Notes under the pieces: generated by a model
Told to the model about the DNA's origin: nothing
Seen by the model: the letters and a program-made list of their open reading frames with translations, nothing else
Databases searched by the model: none
In this document: positions 45,054 through 53,275 of the stretch, in pieces
Layout: every line of letters begins with the position of its first letter
How positions within the stretch are numbered: the first letter of the stretch is position 1
Source of the DNA: UTCFX2 sp002050125
Lineage (GTDB): Bacteria > Chloroflexota > Anaerolineae > Anaerolineales > UBA4823
DNA: 64,000 bases
Direction of reading: 5' to 3'
Assembly (NCBI GenBank): GCA_027494035.1
Contig: JAOSJQ010000001.1
Coordinates: forward strand, 2,294,001 to 2,358,000
Translations under genes and position numbers: made by a program

Positions 45054-46750
45054 CTACCATCGCTGTATATACAAATCTGATTAAGACAATCGATTACACT
45101 TGATATCTTGAAAATTTGCCCTCTTGGAATGTTTGCAATAAGTAGATAATTAAGTATCTCGTAGGTTGCAGCACCATCGCTTAGACTTGTTAGATAATCA
45201 TCTAGTGACCTTTGGAGAGTGACTTGAGAATCTAAAACCTTAAGTTTAGGAATATTTGCTGAAACCTTTTTCTGGCATGTAATTACAAAGTCTGTCTTAA
45301 GTGCATTCTTACGTGTGTCTTGAACAACAGAACGAGCAGAATATTCTAAAGGCGAAATCGCAATAACTATAAAACCCGCAGACAGAACATTATCCAATAA
45401 CGAAAACCAGGTGTCATCATCTAGGCTGTTAAAGGCTATCGATAAGAATTTATCAGATTTGAGTACACGCCATATTTCAGTTAGTGCAGTCTTAAGTCGC
45501 TCGTTGTAATCTCGCAGATTTTTCTTACGACTTCTCGCCTCTGAAATAATTATTTCCTCGTCCCAATCGAAATCGAATTTTAGCCACGAATTCCACATCA
45601 GGCTAAGTTCAAGATAGGGTATCCGGTTTCCATGGGGTGGATCTGTGAATACATAATCTATGGAATCAGAAGGCAGTGGGAGGTTAGTTGCTGTTCCAAT
45701 ATTCAAAAAATAGCCCTGATTAATATTTACCAAATCGCTAAAGGACATCGACTCGACTTCGTTTAAGGGTATTGCCTTATTTACTTCTTCTTTACCGCGT
45801 AATATTCTTTTTAATCTATTTTCGAAACATCTCAACGGGTGTATTTCAAAATGCTCATTGGGAATCCAATAACCTATCACCCAGCTTCCTACCTCAGCCT
45901 TACTCTTTTCATCTTTGCCATTAGTTTTTCCACGCCGGCGAATAACAAATACCATATTGCTGGCTTGTGGAAGGGTGGCGCTAAAACAAAACTCCAGAGT
46001 AGATCGGATTTTTTCATCTTGGACTTGTCGAATTTTATCAAGTATCAACGATAGGCTATAAAGTGCGCGGTTAGTAAAAAGATCACACACTCTCATACCT
46101 GCTTTTGCATTGATGCGAGCATTTTCGATAAGTGTTGTGGTTGGATACCAAGTTGTGGGATTTATTGAGGAAAATAGTAATTTTCTATCTTCTTCTGTAG
46201 GTACTTTTATTGCCTTACTTGTTTTGCATTTATGGCATTCCATCCATAATTCAATCGGTTGTTCATTTTCCCAAATTGTATGAGTTGTAACAGCATGGGG
46301 ATCACTACAAATCGGGCATTCTGTATAATAGAGTCTATTTATGTCATTCTCCAAATCTCTTTTTATAGACTCAAAACAGGCTTTAAGCATGTTAATATCT
46401 ACATGTTCTAATGCCATCCTTGTCGAGAAAATTGCTATCGGATTTATGTCGATTCCAATCGCACGACGATTTAATCGAACACTCTCTATCACTGTTACAC
46501 CCGAACCACAGAACGAATCAAGCACTATATCCCCAGGCTGAGAATATCGTTCGATGTATTTCGCTACTAAATCCGCGGGCTTTTTTGACCAATATTTGTG
46601 CATAGCGTATAAGCCCGTATACGTTTCAGGTAAATCGTTGACCCCAGGGTTTCCTGATAAATGGGGAAGGTTTTTCTCATCTGCCGTTTGGTTCAACGCA
46701 AAAAGTGGAAGCTGCTTACTGGATTGTTGCATATCTCTTTGACCTCGCAT
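45038..46750 (-). CDS. DNA methyltransferase with zinc-finger insert
   Basis: A 570-residue amino-methyltransferase. HKYWSKKPADLVAKYIERYSQPGD precedes SAM motif I VLDSFCGSGVTVIESVRL. Two CxxC pairs (ECPICSD and ECHKCKTSK) form a zinc insert. The catalytic motif YVFTDPPHGNRIPYLELSLMWNSWL comes late. His replaces Tyr in the usual DPPY. The ATG 46750 has GAGGAA very close; ATG 46732 (GAGG 10 bases upstream) is equally possible. Target base and sequence are unknown. It is paired with the endonuclease downstream. Confidence 0.85.
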   Translation of the reverse strand: MRGQRDMQQSSKQLPLFALNQTADEKNLPHLSGNPGVNDLPETYTGLYAMHKYWSKKPADLVAKYIERYSQPGDIVLDSFCGSGVTVIESVRLNRRAIGIDINPIAIFSTRMALEHVDINMLKACFESIKRDLENDINRLYYTECPICSDPHAVTTHTIWENEQPIELWMECHKCKTSKAIKVPTEEDRKLLFSSINPTTWYPTTTLIENARINAKAGMRVCDLFTNRALYSLSLILDKIRQVQDEKIRSTLEFCFSATLPQASNMVFVIRRRGKTNGKDEKSKAEVGSWVIGYWIPNEHFEIHPLRCFENRLKRILRGKEEVNKAIPLNEVESMSFSDLVNINQGYFLNIGTATNLPLPSDSIDYVFTDPPHGNRIPYLELSLMWNSWLKFDFDWDEEIIISEARSRKKNLRDYNERLKTALTEIWRVLKSDKFLSIAFNSLDDDTWFSLLDNVLSAGFIVIAISPLEYSARSVVQDTRKNALKTDFVITCQKKVSANIPKLKVLDSQVTLQRSLDDYLTSLSDGAATYEILNYLLIANIPRGQIFKISSVIDCLNQICIYSDGRWRLK

Positions 46751-46761
46751 TTCCTCAGTAA

Positions 46762-47250
46762 TTAGTTAGATAAATCTACACCTTGTGACTTTAGCTCTTG
46801 GATCAACTTATCTCGAATATCATTCATTTTAACGGTAAGTTCATTGATTTGTTTAGAGAATGCCAAGAATGCAGTAAAAAAGGTTTGAATTTCATCAAAA
46901 GGCAATTCCTTATCGGGATCATTCTTAACAATATCTCCAATTTGCTGCATTTGAAGAATTAATTTGGTTGTTTGGATAGATTGTGTACGAACTTCTAGGG
47001 GTTGTTTTCGCATAACTGCAATCAAGTCTTGAATTTCGCTATCTCCGAATTCTTCACCAAAAAAATACTCAATAGGTTTATTGAGCAGCTGAGCGATTAA
47101 ATATAGATCGGCTGCCGTAACCTGAACTTTCCCCCGTTCAAGTTCCGAAATAGCTGCTGTGGATCGTCCCAGGTGTTCGGCTAGATCGTGTTGCGTTAAG
47201 CCTCGTTCCTGACGTGCTTCTTTTATTCGTTTGACAATTGCATCATTCAT
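46762..47250 (-). CDS. XRE-family regulator of the integrative element
   Basis: A 162-residue protein. The N-terminal helix-turn-helix (ARQERGLTQHDLAEHLGRSTAAISELERGKV, residues 12-42) is followed by a helical C-terminal region that ends in a coiled-coil-like segment (LAFSKQINELTVKMNDIRDKLIQEL). It resembles phage or ICE repressors. It lies 11 bases ahead of the methylase gene on the same strand and is divergent from the replication genes, so it may control both. Operators would be in 47251-47400. Confidence 0.82.
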   Translation of the reverse strand: MNDAIVKRIKEARQERGLTQHDLAEHLGRSTAAISELERGKVQVTAADLYLIAQLLNKPIEYFFGEEFGDSEIQDLIAVMRKQPLEVRTQSIQTTKLILQMQQIGDIVKNDPDKELPFDEIQTFFTAFLAFSKQINELTVKMNDIRDKLIQELKSQGVDLSN

Positions 47251-47419
47251 GGAAAACCGCCTTAATCACTAGGCCAATTAAAACAATTCTAATCATAGCA
47301 CATTCTATGCTTGACAGTCAAACAAATTATGCTAAAATATATTATGGTTTTACTTTAACAATAATCAAGGTAAACTTGAATAGCTGTGACTTGGTCTGAC
47401 GCCGCACCACCTACTATTA

Positions 47420-47540
47420 GCCGCCCCATCCGCAGCCGTTAAGCCACCCGCCCGGAGGCTCGTTGTCAAGCCGTTGGCGTAGCCGTTCTTAGGCTTGACA
47501 ATGAGGGGGCGGGTGGTAGGCTGCGGAAGGATGGGGCGGC
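47420..47540. repeat. 121-nt near-perfect stem-loop, candidate origin of the element
   Basis: Four nested paired blocks: 47420-47431 with 47529-47540 (12 bp), 47432-47437 with 47519-47524 (6 bp), 47444-47453 with 47507-47516 (10 bp), and 47459-47472 with 47492-47505 (14 bp, one G-T), with a 19-nt loop. It is GC-rich within AT-rich DNA and lies between the divergent regulator and replication genes. Apart from this hairpin the 347 bases from 47251 to 47597 hold only promoter-like AT-rich sequence. Confidence 0.85.
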
Positions 47541-47597
47541 GGGCAAACTTTGACGAATAATCGAACTTTTGGAGATATCGAACTGAAACGAGGCTTT

Positions 47598-47852
47598 ATG
47601 TTAGAAGAACAAATTACCGCTAAGAGAACCGTTTTCGGGCGTTTGCAAGTCACAATACCTATGCAGGTCAAAAATACTATGCTGGTCTGGATGCGTAAAT
47701 CCGGCATGGGTAAAGCTGAATTCCTGCGTGTGTCTCTCATGATAGGGGCTAAACAATTGGCTGAAAGCGTCAATGCCATAGAACCTGGTGAGGGATATTA
47801 CCCTATAGAAAGTGAGCAGCAAGGCAAATCCATCACGGGGGGGCCTGCATGA
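47598..47852 (+). CDS. small putative DNA-binding protein of the element
   Basis: An 84-residue protein: FGRLQVTIPMQVKNTMLVWMRKSGMGKAEFLRVSLMIGAKQLAESV. A strand followed by two helices is reminiscent of ribbon-helix-helix accessory proteins that assist relaxases, but the match is only structural by eye. It starts at ATG 47598, 58 bases after the hairpin and 77 bases before the Rep gene. An upstream in-frame start at 47550 cannot be excluded. Confidence 0.5.
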   Translation: MLEEQITAKRTVFGRLQVTIPMQVKNTMLVWMRKSGMGKAEFLRVSLMIGAKQLAESVNAIEPGEGYYPIESEQQGKSITGGPA

Positions 47853-47929
47853 GCGGGGGGCGACCGTGATGGATTTTGTTTGCACCCCCACCCTGTAATA
47901 CGGGGGTGCAATGTACTGAAAGAGGTTTT

Positions 47930-49027
47930 ATGAAAGGTTGGATCAGCATCGATACTCTATACCTGAATGTGAAATATCCTAAAATGGATATTTTTCAGAC
48001 TTGGTATCGATATGCTGAAAAAGCGGCATACAGAAAATTGAAACAAGGAATACCTGTTGGTGATTTTGTTGTAAGGAATGGGACACAAGGTTATAAAGTA
48101 AGCGTTTGGCAGCATGACGCTAGAATATTTTTGACTGACCAGGTAGACGACAAGCTTGGTGATGGTAATGGTATGGGTATCTGGGTACAGTTAGGGCCAA
48201 AATTCCTTATCCATCATGCAAATAACCTCCAACATGCGGTTAGAGAATTGTTGAGCGGTATTGGGATAAATAGCGATTATCCGATTAGCATCACCCGGTT
48301 GGATATTGCTTTAGATATCCCTGATGTTTCAATGCAAGATCAAGATATAAATTCCTGGCGCTATGGCTGGGTAGGTCGCTCGAAAATGTCTGCTAATTTT
48401 TTCAATTCCAGAACGGGGGCGCTAGAGACTATTAACATCGGGTCAAGGGCGTCTGCTGTTTTTCTGCGCATTTATGATAAGTTGGCTCAAGCAATAAAAG
48501 AAGGCGATATTGAATACTGGTGGGATGCTTGGAAATGTTTTCCCAAACAGGTCACAAGGATTGAATGGGAAATTAAGCCAACTGGCGGTGGATTTACCAT
48601 GCTAAAGGACTTCTATACATTTAATGGTTTTCCCGTGATAGAGCTGCTTAATTATCTACTTAAATGGGGTAGGTTGTGTATCCCTAATCCTGACGATAGT
48701 AATAATCGGAGATGGAAAGAAGATCCATTCTGGAAAAATGTTAGAACGATCGTTAATGAATGGTCTGATGGGGTTGATTGGCTAACATCTCGAAAAGGCA
48801 AAGAATTCCATGGGGTTTCTGAAAAATATGTGAAGCAAGTAAGCGGTACATTTTCGGGGGCAATGGCTAGATTAGGAAAAGATTCACCCGACATGATAAG
48901 TATGTTTGATGAGATGGCTCGTTACGGTGAAAGCTTAGATGTGATTAATAAAAAGCTGTTGAAAAGGCTGCGGTTTATTCAAAGTTATAAGGGGGTTTCT
49001 GGAAATGTCCAACGAAGATCAACCTGA
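47930..49027 (+). CDS. Rep_trans-type replication initiation protein
   Basis: A 365-residue protein. The diagnostic middle section is FFNSRTGALETINIGSRASAVFLRIYDKLAQAIKEGD, with RIEWEIKP downstream and TRLDIALDIPD upstream, as in PF02486 replication initiators (phage CTX RstA, Tn916 MobT relatives). These nick a double-strand origin and drive rolling-circle replication or mobilisation. A catalytic tyrosine is expected after the IYDK region but cannot be fixed by eye. ATG 47930 has AAGAGG 7 bases upstream. The giant hairpin upstream may be part of its origin. Confidence 0.8.
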   Translation: MKGWISIDTLYLNVKYPKMDIFQTWYRYAEKAAYRKLKQGIPVGDFVVRNGTQGYKVSVWQHDARIFLTDQVDDKLGDGNGMGIWVQLGPKFLIHHANNLQHAVRELLSGIGINSDYPISITRLDIALDIPDVSMQDQDINSWRYGWVGRSKMSANFFNSRTGALETINIGSRASAVFLRIYDKLAQAIKEGDIEYWWDAWKCFPKQVTRIEWEIKPTGGGFTMLKDFYTFNGFPVIELLNYLLKWGRLCIPNPDDSNNRRWKEDPFWKNVRTIVNEWSDGVDWLTSRKGKEFHGVSEKYVKQVSGTFSGAMARLGKDSPDMISMFDEMARYGESLDVINKKLLKRLRFIQSYKGVSGNVQRRST

Positions 49028-49433
49028 AACAATCCTTGCGGGGCGTCTGGACGGTAGACAGCGTAACCGTCTTAAGCGGTTGTTGGATATGGAATACAAG
49101 CCCAGTGAGTTAGCTCAAGAGTTAGGAATAAACCTCGATCAAATTTACCTTGTCTACATTAAGTTAGGCTGCCCGCATAAAAGAGACGGCAAGCGATATA
49201 TTCAAATAAACGGTAAGGAGTTTCAAAGTTGGTATCTCGATAAATACCAAAAAGCAAAAGTCAAACGGGATGAAACCTTTTGTAAAACCTGCCGTAAGCC
49301 CGTAAAAATTGTTGATGGTGTTACAAGGAAAAAAGGCGGTTTATCTTATGTGTTAAGTTGCTGCCCAAATTGCGGGCGTAAGCTGTCAAAGATCGTTGAT
49401 TGTATTAAGGGGAATAATGATCAACAAGAATAA
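49005..49433 (+). CDS. helix-turn-helix plus zinc-ribbon protein of the element
   Basis: A 142-residue protein. LLDMEYKPSELAQELGINLDQIYLVYIKLGCPHKRDGKRYIQINGKEFQSWY looks like an excisionase- or MerR-like helix-turn-helix with a wing. The C-terminal quarter is a zinc ribbon (CKTCRKPV, later SCCPNCGRKL). It overlaps the Rep gene by 23 bases and the integrase by 17 bases, so it is part of the same operon. It could act as a recombination directionality factor for the neighbouring integrase; that is inference. Confidence 0.65.
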   Translation: MSNEDQPETILAGRLDGRQRNRLKRLLDMEYKPSELAQELGINLDQIYLVYIKLGCPHKRDGKRYIQINGKEFQSWYLDKYQKAKVKRDETFCKTCRKPVKIVDGVTRKKGGLSYVLSCCPNCGRKLSKIVDCIKGNNDQQE

Positions 49434-50397
49434 TTGGAAGCTTGTCCGAAAGTATTTAGAATACAGGTTGAGGGTAGATCAACTATCTGATGGCTCTTAT
49501 CGAAAAGAGGATGTCTATACTCGTTATCTGCTTGCATGGGCGGGGGATAAGCCATTTATAAAAGCTCCAACTTTTCGACCAACATTACCGGAATACTTAA
49601 GAACTGCCCGCTTAGATGGCTCAAAGAGAAAGCTTTCTCCCGGGTATGTTAAAAAGGTATTGGCTACGGCAAGGCGTTTCTTTTCCTGGCTGGTCGATAC
49701 ACAAACTGGTTATAAAAGCCTTAAGTACTCTTGGATTGTGACTATCAAAGCAAAGAGGCTGCCAGATATCCCAAAACAAAGGGATGCGGTTTCCACAGAA
49801 GAAATTTACCGGATTGCTTGTGCTCCGGTTGAAAATCTTGTTGAGGAAAGAATAAGGGCTGCTGCCGTGTTCTTATACTTGTCTGGAATGAGGATCGGGG
49901 CGTTTGTATCTTTACCGCTATTGGCTGTCGATATAGAAAATCGGCGGGTTATCCAATATCCAAATATGGGTGTAAGGACTAAAAATGGCAAATATGCAGT
50001 TACAACATTTTTACCTATTCCTGGGCTTTTACAAGTCGTTATGGATTGGGATAGCAAGGTTAGGGCGATATTGGAACCTGAGGGGTATTGGTTCGCTCCT
50101 CTCTCGCCAGACACTAAGGAAATTGATATTACCGCTTATGAGATTGGGCTAAATCGTGGGGACCTGGCAAGAAAAAACCTGAAAGCCTGGATGGATAAAG
50201 TAGGTCTAAAGTATCACTCTCCTCATAAATTCCGGCATGGTCATATTCAATTTGGATTGGCTCATTCAACAAGTCATGCTGATTACAAGGCGGTAAGTAT
50301 GAATGTGATGCATTCAAACATTCAAATAACCGACCAGTTTTATTCAAATATATCAGATAGTGAAATTCATTCCCGAATAAGCTCTCTTGGAAAATAA
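49417..50397 (+). CDS. int: tyrosine recombinase/integrase
   Basis: A 326-residue integrase. The N-terminal core-binding domain covers about residues 1-115 and the catalytic domain follows. Catalytic residues: Arg in YLSGMRIGAFVSL, H-x2-R in HKFRHGHIQFG, His in VMHSNIQITDQFYS and the nucleophilic Tyr of that same segment. It ends 32 bases before the right attachment repeat in the tRNA-Asn gene, so it very probably integrated this element. ATG 49417 follows AAGGGG; the upstream start 49396 is less likely. Confidence 0.92.
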   Translation: MINKNNWKLVRKYLEYRLRVDQLSDGSYRKEDVYTRYLLAWAGDKPFIKAPTFRPTLPEYLRTARLDGSKRKLSPGYVKKVLATARRFFSWLVDTQTGYKSLKYSWIVTIKAKRLPDIPKQRDAVSTEEIYRIACAPVENLVEERIRAAAVFLYLSGMRIGAFVSLPLLAVDIENRRVIQYPNMGVRTKNGKYAVTTFLPIPGLLQVVMDWDSKVRAILEPEGYWFAPLSPDTKEIDITAYEIGLNRGDLARKNLKAWMDKVGLKYHSPHKFRHGHIQFGLAHSTSHADYKAVSMNVMHSNIQITDQFYSNISDSEIHSRISSLGK

Positions 50398-50429
50398 AAA
50401 CCCCTGGTTTGCACAAGGGGCTGAGGAGT

Positions 50430-50474
50430 AAAAGGCTCCTCGACCAGGACTCGAACCTGGAACCTAGCGGTTAA
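50430..50474 (-). repeat. right attachment repeat within tRNA-Asn
   Basis: 45 bp identical to 43747-43791. It covers the T-arm, acceptor 3' strand and the anticodon-loop side up to TTAAC of the intact tRNA. Confidence 0.9.
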
Positions 50475-50508
50475 CAGCCGCCCGCTCTGCCTATTGAGCT
50501 ATCGAGGA
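50436..50508 (-). tRNA. tRNA-Asn (GUU)
   Basis: A 73-nt cloverleaf on the minus strand: acceptor stem TCCTCGA with TCGAGGA, D-arm with AGCTCAATAGGCAGAGC, anticodon loop CTGTTAACC (GTT), and T-arm CCAGGTTCGAGTCCTGG. The discriminator is G and CCA is not encoded. It is the integration target of the element to its left. Confidence 0.95.
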
Positions 50509-50634
50509 ATGTGGCTGCGTCTTGCAGCCCTGAGTTGGCGAGGGGCATTATAAACCGTGAGGGTGATGAGTGTCAAGTGACGGCGCGGAAAATTCTGATC
50601 CACGGGCGCCAGCCTGGTCGAGGCGGCGGGTACA

Positions 50635-50663
50635 TTGTCAAGCGGCATGTATTGATGTATTAT
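50635..50663 (+). promoter_or_regulatory. promoter of the ABC exporter genes
   Basis: TTGTCA (50635-50640), a 17-base spacer, TATTAT (50658-50663). A transcript would start only a few bases before the ATG at 50674, which suggests a nearly leaderless message. No Shine-Dalgarno is present. Confidence 0.6.
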
Positions 50664-50673
50664 AACCGGCGAT

Positions 50674-51445
50674 ATGAACACTACCTCAGCGCTCATCCTC
50701 AGCCAGGACCTGGTGAAAAAAATTCGGCGAAAAAGCCGCCGTGAACGGCGTCAGTTTCGAGGTCGCTCCGGGCGAGATCTTCGGATTTCTCGGACCCAAC
50801 GGGGCGGGCAAAACGACGACGATCAAGATGATCGTGGGCTTGCTAAAGCCCACCTCGGGCGTGGTGCGCGTGGCGGGCTACGACGTTCAAACCGAGCCGC
50901 TGCTGGCGAAGAACTTCTGCGGCTACGTCCCCGACGAGCCTAACCTCTACCCTAAGCTCAGCGGGCGCGAGCTGCTGCACTTCGTCGGCAGTCTGTACCG
51001 GCTGCCGCCCGAACAGGTGCGGCGCCGCACCGATGAGTTGCTGCGCCTGTTCGAGCTTGCCCAGGCAGGCGATGATACAATCGACTCGTACAGCCACGGG
51101 ATGCAGCAAAAAACTGCGCTGGCGGCAGCGCTCGTCCACGACCCGAAAGTGCTGGTGCTGGACGAGCCGACCGTCGGTCTGGATCCGCGCTCCGCCCGGC
51201 TGATCAAAGACCTGCTGCGCCAGATGGCGGAGCGCGGCGCGGCGATCTTCCTCTCTACCCACATCCTCGAAATCGCCGAACGAATGTGCGACCGGATCGG
51301 GATCATCAACGAAGGTCGCCTGATCGCCGTGGGCACGATGGACGAGCTGCGCGGCGCAAACCAGGGCAAAACCAGCCTGGAAGACATCTTCCTGAACCTG
51401 ACCGGGGGCGCGGAATACGCTGAAATCGCCGAGGTATTGCAGTGA
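50674..51445 (+). CDS. ABC transporter ATP-binding protein, frameshifted at the N-terminus
   Basis: An exporter-type ATPase: Walker A FLGPNGAGKTTT, signature YSHGMQQKTAL, Walker B VLVLDEPTVGLDP and switch His in LSTHILE. From ATG 50674 the frame reads MNTTSALILSQDLVKK. An A7 tract (50716-50722) then shifts it; with six A's it continues FGEKAAVNGVSFEVAPGE into the main frame. Repaired length is about 256 residues. It overlaps the permease gene by 4 bases. The transported substrate is unknown. Confidence 0.88.
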
Positions 51446-53200
51446 CCGTCTCGCCGGGGGCGCTGCTGGCGAACGGTATATGGCTCGCCGTCTGGAAGCT
51501 GCTGCGGCTGCGGCTGCTGATTTTTCAACGCACGTTCCGCCGCGCCAGCCTCAAGAAAAAGCTGTTCTGGGGGCTGATGGGGCTGTCCGTGACCGCCGCC
51601 CTGGGCTTTTTGTTGTATCTGAGTTGGAGCTTGCTGCGCTTTCTACAATCGCCTGAACTGGTCGAGATTTTGGGGGACCCGCAGCCGCTTTTCGCGAGCC
51701 TGCCCGCCCTGATCGTCAGCGCGGTCTTTGTCGGCATCCTGTTCACAAGCTTTGGGGTGCTGCTCCAGGCGCTGTACCTGGCGGGCGATATGGACTTCCT
51801 GCTCAGCACGCCTATTCCGATCCGGTCGGTGTTTATCGCCAAGCTTCTGCAGGCGATTCTGCCGAACTTTGGGTTGATCTGCCTCTTCGTTTTGCCAGTG
51901 CTGTATGGGATGGGCTTCTCCTCGGGCTATCACTTTCTTTTTTACCCGGCGGTCCTGGTGCTGCTTTTCGCCCTGGCGCTGGCGGCGGCGGGGATCGCCA
52001 GCGTGCTCGTTATGGCAGTCGTGCGGTTGTTTCCGGCGCGGCGGGTGGCGGAGATTCTGGGCTTTGTGGGCGCGATTCTCACGATCCTGTGCTCGCAGAG
52101 CGGACAACTCGCCAACATGCAGGCGGTGAACCCTCAACAAGCCCGGCAAGCCTTACAAATGCTCACCCGGTTCAATAACCCCTGGTCGCCGTTCACCTGG
52201 GCTGGCGCGGGGCTGGTCCGGCTGGGCGAGATGCGCTGGCTCAGCGGCATTGCGATCACCCTGTTGGTTGTGGGCGGCAGCCTGGCGGTTTTTCGGGTTG
52301 CCCTGACCGCCGCCGAAAGGCTGTACTACACCGGCTGGGCGAACATGCGTGCAGTCACGCACAAAAAGAAAGCCGCGCCCAAAGCCCCGACCACCGCGGT
52401 CGGGCGGAGCCGCCTTGCCCTGGGGGAGCGGCTGAGCGCCGTGCCGGTCTTGGCGCTGATCCACAAAGACTTTCTGACGCTGCGCCGGGACATGCGCAAT
52501 ATGTCGCAACTGATCACCCCGCTGATTTTCGGAGTGATCTATGCGGTGATGCTTCTGCGCGGCACAGGGGATGTTACTGCGCCGGCAGAAACCGCCCCGG
52601 TCTGGCTCGCAGGGTCTTTGCAAAACCTGCGCCTTTACAGCAACATCTTTTTGTCGCTCGTCGTAGGCTGGATGATGTTGAGCCGCCTGGGGGGGATGGG
52701 GTTTGCGCAAGAAGGTCCGCGCTTCTGGCTGCTAAAATCCGCCCCGCTGAGCGTGAAGCAGTTGATCGCCGCGAAATATTTTGTGGCATATCTGCCGGCG
52801 CTGGGGGCGTGCTGGATCTTCTTGGTCGCCACCTGGGCGTTGTACCGACCGGACCTTCAAGACCTCATTTTTGCGCTGCTGATTGGTACGCTGGTGCTCG
52901 CGGGGAATACGGGCGTGCAATTGACTTTCGGCATCGTGGGCGCGAACATGGCTTGGGAAGACCCGCGCCAGATGCAGAAAAAGCGCGGCCGGCTGTGTGG
53001 GCGGGCTGGTGACGGCGGCTTATCAGGCGGTCAGCCTGGGTCTGTTCCTCGGTCCGGGGATCCTGCTGGCGATGCTGCATTATTCAGCCGGCGTGGGGCG
53101 CCTTCTGGGCTTGCTCCTGGGCGGAGCCTTTAGCCTGGCGTGCGCGGTCGTTCCGTTGTGGCTGGCGCGCGGCCGGGTTGAGCGCCTGGGCGAGGCTTGA
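51442..53200 (+). CDS. ABC-2-like exporter permease, frameshifted near the C-terminus
   Basis: A multi-spanning membrane protein with about 12 hydrophobic segments, for example FWGLMGLSVTAALGFLLYL and LVLLFALALAAAGIASVLVMAV. A large cytoplasmic loop lies near residues 300-340. It is an exporter permease encoded with its ATPase. At about 52985-52995 the frame shifts, and the natural end continues as GGLVTAAYQAVSLGLFLGPGILL and ends with VERLGEA at 53200. Repaired length is about 585 residues. A strong terminator follows. Confidence 0.82.
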
Positions 53201-53223
53201 GCGCTCGGGCTTGCGGCGGAACT

Positions 53224-53261
53224 AAAACGGGGCTGCCCTTTTTGAGGCAGCCCCGTTTTTT
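53224..53261. terminator. bidirectional terminator, exporter/ppdK
   Basis: AAAACGGGGCTGCC pairs with GGCAGCCCCGTTTT (14 bp) around an 8-nt loop, with T-runs on the plus strand and A-runs on the other side serving the convergent ppdK gene. Confidence 0.9.
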
Positions 53262-53275
53262 GCTTTAACCCCGCG

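Larger units (their letters stand above)
43747..50474. mobile_element. integrative element at tRNA-Asn, about 6.7 kb
   Basis: The element is bounded by 45-bp direct repeats and is AT-rich. Its integrase is next to the intact tRNA, as is typical. Contents from left to right: restriction endonuclease, DNA methylase, XRE regulator, giant hairpin, small putative DNA-binding protein, Rep_trans initiator, HTH/zinc-ribbon protein, tyrosine integrase. There are no structural phage genes and no conjugation genes, so it is probably a mobilisable or satellite-like element with a restriction-modification cargo. Confidence 0.85.

Noticed and set aside
50398..50430. Terminator after the integrase (CCCCT...AGGGG)
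   Set aside because: Only about five base pairs and no T-run; too weak to list as a terminator.
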